Source: Vanessa cardui (Eukaryota; Arthropoda; Insecta; Lepidoptera; Nymphalidae). From it: a stretch of 64,000 nt of DNA. Below, one piece after another: positions 23,538-33,295 of this stretch. The translations under genes were made by a program, and so were the position numbers. Where the stretch lies: positions 9,763,501-9,827,500 of the forward strand of contig NC_061135.1 in assembly GCF_905220365.1 (NCBI RefSeq). The letters run 5' to 3'. The notes beneath the pieces were generated by a model, which saw only the letters and a list, made by a program, of their open reading frames with translations, had not been told where the DNA came from and made no database searches. Within the stretch, counting starts at the first letter, position 1, and every line of letters begins with the position of its first letter.

Positions 23538-23719
23538 CTATTTCTCTCTCGGTTTCCTCTCTAGAAACAGTAGAGGTAGCCCGCCCTTCACAGTTTGTAC
23601 GATGGCCGATGTGGGTTCAATTTCTGGGTGTCGTACCGTTGATGGTGCTGGTCGCACGCTGAAACGTGAGAGAATTGCAACCAATCCTGCGATCGACTGC
23701 ATTAGAGCGAAGCGCTCAC
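23538..23719 (-). CDS. CYP6AE-like: P450 gene 2, exon 2 (C-terminal 59 residues)
   Basis: After CAG it completes the split Gly and reads GERFALMQSIAGLVAILSRF, then VRPAPSTVRHPEIEPTSA, ending LLFLERKPREK and TAG. It aligns residue for residue with exon 2 of genes 1 and 3. The family Leu-Gly after GER is Phe-Ala here. Confidence 0.9.
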
Positions 23720-26700
23720 CTGTATTACAAAAAACAATCGATTAACATGCATCAAACTCGAATATACTTTATTCTAGGTCCTTCATAGTCATATTATATT
23801 ATTACAAAATAAATTAAACTCATAACTATCACCAATTCCGAATTTAAATCATAATGAGAACCCTGCAAGATAATCAATAGATATTCTTTTCAACCGACTT
23901 CAAAAAGGAGGAGGTTATCAATTCGTCAGTATTTTTTTTTATGTTTCTTACCCCATAATTTTTTTTCTGTGTGGACCGGTTTTGATGTTTTTTTTTTTGT
24001 TTGAAAGCTAGTGCTTCCCGTTTGGTCCCATTTGAATTTAGACCAGTTCTGATGACGGTATCGATATGAAATGACCTAAGTCTTAAATTTGAATTATGCA
24101 TGTGCGCGATAAATAGGTGAATAACTCAAAATCACGCCAACCAATTTTAATGATTCTTTTTTTTTATTAGAAACAATATGTATGAAAGTTTGGTACGATT
24201 CTGAGCATAGGATCCATGACAAAGTAACGGAAGGGAAGGGAACGGAACAATTCTGAGGAACACGTTAGCGATACTCGGCCGTATCTTTTATTTATACGTT
24301 ATTTGGTTATTTGAGTCACCTTTAGTAACGTGGTTATGTTCATGTAATTGTTATAGTCGAATATTATAATCAACTAGCGACCCGCCCCGGCTTCGCACGG
24401 GTGCAATACTGATGCTAAACTTTATTTAAGACATCACATTGCAAACCTCTAAAATTATCAGTGTTTCTTTACTATGTTGCTCATGTATTATATACACAAA
24501 CCTTTCCCTCGAATCACACTATCTATTAAAAAAAACCGCATCAAAATCCGTTGCATAGTTTTATTTAGGGCAATTAGGACAAAGAAAACGACTTTGTTCT
24601 ATACTATGTAGTGATGGAACTCCTAAACGGCTCACAGTTAAGGTGTGATATGGGGCAGAATTTTTTACTGTCTTTTATCAAATTATGTGTATGTGATGTG
24701 ATGTCATATGATGTACGACACATATTAGGTCTTTTGCAAAGTATTTTACTGAAGTCGACTACAGCTCTTTCGAGGGTGGTACCTTGTGGTTTATACCACA
24801 TGTATTAAAGCCGCATTTTCTTTTGAAATTGTCCTCCAAGTAGTTTCTGAATCATATAAACGGCACGCTTAATCTATCCATATAAAGAAAAAAATATATA
24901 GTCTACACCAGCTTCACTTAAAATCAAAAAAGAAATAAAAATTTTAACAAAAAGAAAAACTTCAAACAAAACACTATTTTAGAACAAATAAATATGCACT
25001 AAAAAGTAATAAAAATAATTGCGTATTCAACATATTTTTTAGAGTCCTAAGTAAAATGAAATGAAAAATATTAGACTATTTAAAAGTCGATTTGCGATTA
25101 TATAATGTACTTATAATGGAGAATGTTACTAGGTATGCCCAATCACTTGATTTTTTTTTCTCAGTAAAGTCTGTATGTAAATAAATACACTAGTTTTTGT
25201 TTTAGGCAAAAATACCTAGTAGTTTTCATTTTATAGGCATTCAAAGTTTCGAAAAATATGGAGTCCCACTAACAGCCACGCGAGTGCTGTGACGTCATTT
25301 CATAACGCGCCGCGCATCGCTTAGTATCAAGTCACCAGCACTTTTTATCATAACTCGGTTCCTTATCGAGATACTATTTTATTATGGAATACCTTTTTTT
25401 GCTTTTTATACGATCTACAATTAAGGTCATATACGTTTTTCATGTATCGATCACCGTTATCCAGATTTCGATAAAAAAACACGAATTTTGGGAGAAAAAA
25501 TAGATTTTCGCTAATTCCTTTTTCCTCGTGAAAGATATCGAAAAATTACTGTAATGAAACTGATAGAGTGTGTTCCGACCCACAAATTCGTAATAATTAC
25601 AAAAAATTATAATTACTCGTGGTCATTTTGTCACACGTTATTCGTCTTTTTCACGGATTATAGCAGCACCTTCGCGAATAACTCTTAATCTATTTTCGTG
25701 AATATCCTTTTTTTTTCTTTATACCATTTCTCAAAGACTATTTTGAAACCGGTATTTCAAAAGCACACCATGTAATCACGCCCTTGCTTTTCTATTATGG
25801 GAATGTCGTCTCCATACTTCTCTTCTGCAAATGTTTTATAACCGTTCTGATGTCAGAAACGAAATCTCCATTTTTTTGGTTCATTAACTCGCTTACAGAT
25901 AAATAAAATTTTAACAAAAAGAAAAACCGACTTCAAACAAAACACTATTTTAAAACAAATGAATATGCACGAAAAAGTAATAAAAATAATTGCGTATTCA
26001 ACATATTTTTTAGAGTCTTCCTAAGTTAAATGAAATGAAAAATATTAGACTACTTAAAAGTCGATTAACGATTATATCATGTAGTTATAGTTATTGGTAT
26101 ATTTGGAGCCGGTGTCAGCCACGGTGCCCTTGCCCGAACAATCACAAGAAAGAAGCGATACGAGCCCCTTGATTGATCCAGTATATTATTGTGTAAAAGG
26201 TAATTTGTAAAAAACATATTTGTTAAAGTATTCTCGTATTGTTTTTTGATAGATATACGGTAGGGTTTTATTGGCTGACACCGACTCCAAATATAACAAT
26301 AATTATAACTACATGATATAATCGTTAATCGACTTTTAAGTAGTCTAATATTTTTCATTTCATTTAACTTAGGAAGACTCTAAAAAATATGTTGAATACG
26401 CAATTATTTTTATTACTTTTTCGTGCATATTCATTTGTTTTAAAATAGTGTTTTGTTTGAAGTCGGTTTTTCTTTTTGTTAAAATTTTATTTATTTTTTG
26501 ATTTTAAGTGAAGCTGATGTTGACTAACTATTTTTTTTAATATGGATAGATTAAGCGTTCCGTTTATATGAGTCAGAAACTACTTCGAGGACAATTTCAA
26601 AGGAAACTTGCGAATAAAGCAAAAATAGACTTTCGAAAATGCGGATTTAATACGTCACGCGGCGTAAACTACAAGGATCCCTCGAAAGAGCTGTAATCGA

Positions 26701-27533
26701 ACTCAGCAAAAAAACTTTGAAAAAGACCAACTATATTTCGTACATCATATGACATCACATCACATACACAAAATTTGATTAAAGATAGTAAGAAATTCTG
26801 CCCCATATCGCACCCTAACTGCGAGCCGTATAGGAGTTCCATCACTACATAGTATAAAACAAAGTCGCTTTCTCTGTCCCTATATCTTTAAATCTACGCA
26901 ACGGATTTTGATGCGGTTTTTTTTAAAAGATAGTGTGATTCAAGGGGAATGTTTGTGTATATAAAACATGAACAATATAGTAAAGAAACACTGATAATTT
27001 TAGAAGTTTGCGATGTGATGTCGTATATAAACAAATTCTGTAGTATATTTAGTATCAGTATTGCACCCGTGCGAAGCCGGGGTGGGTAGCTAGTTGATTA
27101 TAATATTTGACTATGATAATTACATAAACATAACCACATTACGGAAGGTGACTCAAATATCCAAATAACCTATAAATAAAAGATTCGACCGAGTATCGCT
27201 AACGTGCTCCTCAGAATTGTTCCGTTCCCTTCCGTTCCGTTACTTTGTCATGGATCCTGTGCTCAGAACCTTACCAAACTTTCACCAAATTACCCTTGAA
27301 GTATATATTTTATAATAAAAAAAGAATTATCAAAATTGGTTAACGTGATTTTCAGTTATTCACCTATTTGTCGCGCATATACATAATGCAAATTTAAGAC
27401 TTATGTCGTTTTCACATGGATACCATCATCGGAAAAAAAAATAAAAAAAATGGGACCCCACGGGAAGCACTACCTTTCAAACAAAAAAAAAATTATCAAA
27501 ATCGGTCCACCCAGTGAAAAGTTATGAGGTAAC

Positions 27534-27581
<48 letters not shown>

Positions 27582-30116
27582 GACGAATTGATAACCTCCT
27601 CCTTTTGGAAGTCGGTTGAAAATTGACATTAGTTGGAGTTTTCTTTCAGAAAGGATTAAATTGCTAGTTAATAAGATAGACATATACCATCGTAGACTTT
27701 TTTGTAGAAATTATAGAGGTGTACAATTCTGTAGTACATTATTTTGATCTGTCTCGCAGGGTTCAGCCAGCGTTTATGTTTTATATACAAAAACCTTTCT
27801 CTCGAGTCACTTCGATTTAAGCGTACAAAGGGAAATAGGGGCAGAAAAAGCGACTTTGTTTTATACTATGTAAAGATATAAACTTGTACTGAATAATATG
27901 GCTTATTTATCAATGTTTTTTTTGACATGAGATATTATTTTTATTATGACTAATTAATTAATTGGCCAAGTTTAAAATTTGGGGCTTATGTCCCTATATC
28001 TTTTCAACTACGCAACGGATTTTGATGCGGTTTTTTTTAATAGATAGTGTGATTCGAGGGGAAGATTTGTGTACATAATACATAATACATGATCAATATA
28101 CTAAAGAAACATCGATAATTTTAAAAGTCTGCAATGTGATATCGTCAATTAACAAATTCTGTAGTATATTTAGTATCAATATTGCACCCGTAGGAAGCCG
28201 GCGCGAGTTGCTAGTTACTGATAAAAAAGCGTGGAATTATTGTGTACTTCTTGAGATACACGTCCAATCTTTTAAGCCCCAGGGCTGAAAAATCAGAGAT
28301 GTGAGAGACGCAACGCAACCGCCGTCATCGTCTTCTTTGAGACCATCACGGTTTAAAAAAAGCTGTTTTTCTGCGGAGCATCGCCGACATGATTGTTTTG
28401 CTGAGTGAAATCAATATTCGCACCCATATTCGTCAGATTGTCCGTGTAGAAATTTAGCCGTTTCGTAGGATATCGAACGATAGCCCCCTCTATGAGGATG
28501 ACTAAACGGTCAGTTCGTAGAAGGCCATCGACTGCACCAGGGTAAGGGCTCAGATATTTAATATACCTGCCCTGCTGGACGTGTCGTCGTGTCATCATTA
28601 TCTAAGCACACATCACTATCGTATTTATTGACAATCGCATAGAATGGTGTAAAAGTTACTTAAACAATATACATTTTCGAAAAGCTTTGGGGAATTAATG
28701 TCCAATGAATATTTTTTCCACTTGCAAATATTATATAATATCGACAGACTTACCAATACAGGCCCGAGGCCCACCACCAAATGGCAGGTATATGTATTTG
28801 TTATTATCATTAAAATTATTTGGATCAAATCTTTCCGGGCGGAATTCACTCGGATTGTCAAAATATTTTGAATCATTTTGCATTGATTTTATAGGTATTG
28901 TGATTCCTACTCCTTTATCAATGGTCAGATTTAAATCTTCAAATGTGTATTTCTGTGAGCACTTTCTCATTAAATAACCACCCGTTGGAAATATTCTCAT
29001 TGCTTCTTTAAATGACCATTCCAGGTAACGCATTTCCTTAATAGCATCATAGCACAGTTTATTATCAAACTTTTCTAGAACACTATCAATTTCTTGTTGT
29101 ATTTTATTTTGAATGTCAATGTGATGAGCTAGCTCGTGTAAGGTAAAACTAGTTGCTGAAGAAGACGTTTCAAAACCAGCAGCAAAAAAAACAAAAACTT
29201 GAGCCGCTATCAGATCATCATTCATTTCTAAACTAACGATTTCTGGGGTTCCATCTGGTTTTATTTTTTCTATCGAGTCGCCAACAATCGTGCCTTTTTT
29301 CTTATATTTAAGCAAAATATCTATGAAGTCATTTCTAGTAGATGGTTCATAGTTTCTTTGACGTAGAACATCGTGCACTAGTCGATATATTGCTTTTTCC
29401 ACGTGAGTCAAAACTTTCAAGTTATTAAATATTTTGGGAAAGAGTTCTTTTAAAATAATGATAAAAAAATATTTAGGTCCGGCTTTAAATATAGAATTTC
29501 CAAGTTTTTGAAAAGTGGAGTTCTCCTCTTTGAGAGAGTCCGAGTCAAGGCCAAAGCCACAGGCACCAATAATATCAATCGTGTATCGCGCCATGAGTTC
29601 GCGAGCATCGATCTCCTGTCCTTCCGAGGTGGCGTTGTGTGCCCACATCTGCAGCCGTTCAGCTCGTTCCACGATTAATGGAAACATGGCCTTGAGTTTG
29701 CTACTCGTAAAGGCTGACGTCATCCGCTGACGCAGTAACCGCCAAAGATCACCGTCTGCGAAAAATAAATTCCGAAGCAAAGGTTCCATTTCAACGGTAT
29801 TCTTGTTCAATCCACGCGCATAAAAGTTGGCAAAGTCGGTTGTGAGTATTCGCTTCGTAATTTCAGGGTCCCTAATGACAAGTTCGGGACGAGATGCTCG
29901 ATAAAATCCTACCACTTTCTCCGATGGATATTTCCAATACAACTCCTCTGCCATCTCGCTCACACTTTTTTGCATAAAATAATTTCTTGTATTGTTACCG
30001 AAAAAGAGTACTGGCTTTTCATGTTTAACTTGTCTTCGTTCCCAGTACTTGAAGTTTCTTGTTCCGTATAAGTATAGAACCAAAAGCACAGTTACCGTTA
30101 TTATGACCGCAAGCAT
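23538..30116 (-). CDS. CYP6AE-like: CYP6AE-like cytochrome P450, gene 2 of the array (514 aa)
   Basis: Join on the minus strand: exon 1 30116-28754 and exon 2 23719-23538 (TAG). The intron 28753-23720 (5034 bp, GTAAGT...CAG) splits Gly455 in phase 1 exactly as in genes 1 and 3. Exon 2 has no upstream ATG and is short, so it is easily missed. Motifs are intact at the same numbers as gene 1: WRLLR 125-129, AGFET 313-317, EAMR 371-374, PERF 427-430, FGGGPRACIG 446-455 (Cys453). It differs from genes 1 and 3 around the presumed substrate recognition sites: KNTVEME before the helix C block, and IFPTGGYLMRKC after ExxR. Role: ER-anchored, reductase-dependent monooxygenase of the xenobiotic-metabolising CYP6 family; substrate unknown. 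The intron contains a 3.7-kb palindrome, which may affect splicing. Family call firm, subfamily from memory. Confidence 0.92.
23888..27622. mobile_element. 3.7-kb near-palindrome of nested transposable elements inside P450 gene 2 intron
   Basis: The outer ends are inverted: left TTTCAACCGACTTCAAAAAG at 23886, and its complement near 27620 after AGGTTATCAATTCGTC. The arms 23888-25105 and 26275-27622 match along about 1.2 kb with scattered indels. Shared landmarks include AGTGCTTCCCGT, GGATCCATGACAAAGTAACGG, GCTTCGCACGGGTGCAATACTG and GATGTGATGTCATATGATGTAC. A second palindrome (25905-26500) is nested at the inner end; its left arm is also a direct repeat of 24914-25105. About 800 bp at 25106-25904 is unpaired. 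A 38-bp A-run lies at 27540-27577. No transposase is seen, so it is non-autonomous. It was probably assembled by inverted insertion of like elements; the family is not identified. Confidence 0.8.
25905..26500. mobile_element. inner palindromic MITE-like unit
   Basis: Arms of about 200 bp, 25905-26100 and 26275-26500, are inverted copies. Both start with AAAATTTTAACAAAAAGAAA and meet near GGAGCCGGTGTCAGCC / GGCTGACACCGACTCC, leaving a ~170-nt loop. The unit at 36371-36740 has the same architecture and a similar GTCGGTGCCAACA inner end. Confidence 0.75.
27715..28222. repeat. two further inverted fragments of the GACTTTGTTTTATACTATG repeat family
   Basis: 27775-27880 reads forward (ACCTTTCTCTCGAGTCAC, GCGACTTTGTTTTATACTATG). 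27990-28222 reads reversed (CGGATTTTGATGCGG, CTGTAGTATATTTAGTATCA, TTGCACCCGTAGGAAGCCGG). Both are remnants of the repeat that forms part of the adjacent palindrome arms. Confidence 0.6.
28250..28620 (-). other. unidentified exon-like stretch within P450 gene 2 intron
   Basis: Between the repeats and exon 1, an open frame on the minus strand (28598-28353, 81 codons, begins MMTRRHVQQGRYIKYL) has less AT bias than its surroundings. I do not recognise the product and see no supporting splice signals. It could be decayed TE coding sequence or chance. Confidence 0.2.
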
Positions 30117-30276
30117 TTTATCGTCTTAAATTAGAATTGCACAAAAAGTATAGGGATCATATGGTGGAAGTCTTGAAGCGTATAAGTATAACAACAAGCT
30201 AGTCATTAGCTGCAGAGGAGAGCACGCGAACACTTTACTTAGATATAATAAGTCCATCACAGTTTTCGTCGGAAAC

Positions 30277-30284
30277 TATATATA
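30277..30284 (-). promoter_or_regulatory. TATA box and core promoter of P450 gene 2
   Basis: TATATATA, 161-168 bp upstream of the ATG. Context GCGCTATATATAG is followed by TTTCCGACGA, CTGTGAT and ACTTA, in the order seen upstream of gene 1. Confidence 0.65.
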
Positions 30285-31034
30285 GCGCATCATAAATTAA
30301 TGCGTTTTCACTTCGCTAAAGAGTTAGATAACCTTAAATAATTTAATTGGATAATAATTTTTTCAGTATAAAGTAAATTGATAAGTAATTTAAATATTTA
30401 TTTAAAAAAACAGGTTGCCCAAAATTTCGAAATAATTTGTCTTATAACATATGAATAATTTGAATATCATTAGAGTCTTATTTTGAATGTCTTACTGCAT
30501 TGTTAGACAACCATATTGTTTTCTTAGACATTTATTTGAGGTAAAAAAGGTATTTTTTGGGCAAATTTATGCAATAAATGTAATTTTTGAAATACAAAAG
30601 CATTATTAGCAACGTAGAACAACAACTAATACATATAAACGTCTCACTCTTAGCATACTGATACTGTTATATTTTTTTAATAATTAATTTGCACCAATAT
30701 TTTTCAAATTTTTTTAGTGATAATTTCCAGATGGTGCAAGCGGCAGTCACTTAAGCTACAAACTCGAAATAACAATTAGTACACCAAACTGTACTATCAA
30801 AGAGCTTTTGTATCATAAAAATTCTACTAAAACAATTTTGATTTTGAAGGGGAAAGTTCTTTCAGCGTTTGTGAATGAAATGTGAAGCAGTAGAATTATT
30901 TCAGTAGTAGGAGCTTATAAAGGATTGGCTAAAAAGAAAACGCTAGGAAGCCTCAACAATTAGTTCTGAAAAAGGTAAGTGGAAATCAGTAACGTATTGA
31001 ATTCTAAGTACTGTACCTGATTGCACTGTTTTAA

Positions 31035-31226
31035 TCAAATCACAGATGGCATGGGGATTTCGTCTTCCAGATCGGCCATAATTCCTTTTATCTTAGTTTG
31101 GTTACAATAGGCGCCCCTGTTTAAACTACACCAGGGTCTGAAGTCCTTACAGTTTCCCTCTCTAACACACGACGGCCCTAGCACCCGTATTTTGAATCCA
31201 TGAAATGCTGATGTATTTCGTCTCAA
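31035..31226 (-). other. possible orphan exon with a four-cysteine cluster
   Basis: A 63-codon minus-strand frame lacks an initiating ATG (it opens with TTG). It contains GPSCVREGNCKDFRPWCSLN and then GAYC, spacing Cys-X5-Cys-X6-Cys-X6-Cys, and ends at TGA 31035-31037. A plausible acceptor (ACATCAG) lies just inside the 5' end. The cysteine spacing suggests a small secreted domain or a decayed exon, but I recognise no family and see no partner exon. Confidence 0.2.
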
Positions 31227-31350
31227 TGCAATGTTTTAATCTGTGTGAGTTATTGAATTTATAACGTATATTTAAATCAATTTTAATCATGTATTGAAAA
31301 TAATTGTGATAGTGCTTTTGATTAGCAATTCGACGCTATAATTTGGGTAA

Positions 31351-31410
31351 TTCTGTGCATGTATTCAAACAACTTCCACTACAGGAAGTTGTTTAAATAC
31401 ATGCACAGAA
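31351..31410. repeat. 27-bp inverted duplication, 6-nt loop, one mismatch
   Basis: Arms 31351-31377 and 31384-31410 surround ACTACA; 26 of 27 positions pair. The right arm abuts the family G repeat that begins at 31411. Confidence 0.92.
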
Positions 31411-31622
31411 GGAAAAAAAAACCGGCCAAGAGCGTGTCGGACACGCACATAAAAGGTTCCGTAGCTATAAGATCGAAATTTAGCAATCTCTATTTCTACC
31501 CTGGCCTACTTCTGTATGTAGGTATGTAACATTCCTACTTATTTTCAAAGTTTGTAGGTAGTTATTTCCATACATTACCATTTAGTTAGGGCAACTGGTT
31601 GGTCGAGTTGTATAAAAATAAC
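31411..31622 (+). repeat. dispersed repeat family G, truncated copy
   Basis: AAAAACCGGCCAAGAGCGTG, TCGGACACGC, TAGCAATCTCTATTTCTACC, GTAGGTATGTAACATTCC and TTAGGGCAACTGGT match 22520-22730 closely, then identity stops. Confidence 0.75.
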
Positions 31623-33030
31623 TATGTATGATACAAAGTCCGCTATAGTTTTCGTTGAAAGTACTTACAAAGTAGAAAATTGGACAATTTTGAACAAAAA
31701 ATTAAATCAAATCAAGTCACTTCGAGCATCGTGAGTCTGGCGGTGAGTTTTCACTTGAAAATGTTATTTATTTTAGGAATATTGGTAGAGGGTCAAATGA
31801 GTCACCTAATAATAAGTCACCTCGAACGTTAATAGACATATGTAAGAAAATTAACCATCATTACATCGCTGTACCAAAGTTAGTAACCAAGATGTTATGT
31901 ACAAGGTATACAGTTGGTAGTTCGTACTCTTCGAACCGTAACAATACTACAGCAATACAACAATACTACCGCAAAACAGCAAAACCTACCGTATTGCTGT
32001 TTTGCGGTGATATTTGAGAGTGAGTGGTACTTAATTAGACAGACTCGAAAAAATCCCTACCGCCAAATTATACACAAAACTCTATCACCAACGCAATACA
32101 ATACTTTTGATACATTGTGCAGCGTGTGAAAAACAGCGTTATGGTGAATAAAATGTAGCAATTCACTATCATTGTTTTTAATTTTCTTGTCTCAAATCCC
32201 TTTAAAGACATAGTTTCGCTGCTTCTCTTATGTTCTTTTGTTCAACCAGCGTATCGGACATTCTCCATTCTCATACCACAATCACTTTTGATCGCCAGTG
32301 ACAATCCGCTTAGAAATTCCTCATTTGAGTACTGGCACATAGATACGTATACTCGTATGTATTTACACTTATTAAAAATTGACACACGAAGGAAATTAAA
32401 ACACAAAGATTTATAAAAAGATAACTACTTATAATATATTTATTATTGTATAAACTTTAAGAATAAAAGTCAAATTGTAATGTTTTTTAATTGTACTTCG
32501 TAAATGCTTATATCTCTTTATTATAAAATTAATTCGTGGTCAACTAGTACATAAGGACATAGGCAGAAACGCTAGCAATGCAGTATGTAATTTACTAGTT
32601 TGTTGGTTTACTACAAGGCCTATTAATTTGATATTATATACTGCTATATGTCAGCAAGCGGTGATTAAATGATTCTTATCACTTAATTTGATGTTAAGAA
32701 ATCATAAAAAATAATTCAACTTTGAGACTCAATATCAAAGCATTTAATAGTGTATCTTTAATAATTTATTAAGATAATAAGAAGAAGTAATTATATCCAA
32801 AATTACTCTGAAATGACTAAATAAATTATTAGGATTTTTCATGTTAACTTAATACTTATAGAATAGAAATAGCTTGGATTCAATGTTACATTCTTTATAA
32901 GAAACAAAGGATTTATGTTAACATAAATCAGTCGGTTCGATCAGCTTTCTTAGGAACACTGTAGAAAAGTTAACAGGTGTAATAATATTATTTACATTAC
33001 TAATTAAATTACCGAATTTTTCGAGTCAAT

Positions 33031-33212
33031 CTATTGGCTTTTGGACTTCCTCTCTTGGAACAAAAGTGGCAGGCCCCCTTTTAAAAGTTGCACGACTCCC
33101 GATGTGGGGTTAATTACTGGATGACGTTGCGTAGAGGGTGCGGGTCGTACGGTGAAACGCGATAGCACCGCAGCCAGCCCAGTGAGAGACTGCATCAGCC
33201 CGAGTCGCTCAC
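33031..33212 (-). CDS. CYP6AE-like: P450 gene 3, exon 2 (C-terminal 59 residues)
   Basis: It begins GT GAG CGA after CTAG, giving GERLGLMQSLTGLAAVLSRF, and ends LLFQERKSKSQ and a stop at 33031-33033. Nearly identical to gene 1 exon 2, with LLKGG replacing TVKGG. Confidence 0.9.
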
Positions 33213-33245
33213 CTAGATTAAACACATCAAACTAATTATAACATA

Positions 33246-33295
<50 letters not shown>

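Larger units (their letters stand above)
30285..33030. other. spacer between P450 genes 2 and 3
   Basis: It holds an exon-like 63-codon frame at 31035-31226, a 27-bp snap-back at 31351-31410, a family G repeat at 31411-31622 and alternative hairpins at 31949-32007. The rest is AT-rich, with nothing nameable. A candidate AATAAA for gene 3 is at 32765-32770 (minus). Confidence 0.55.
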
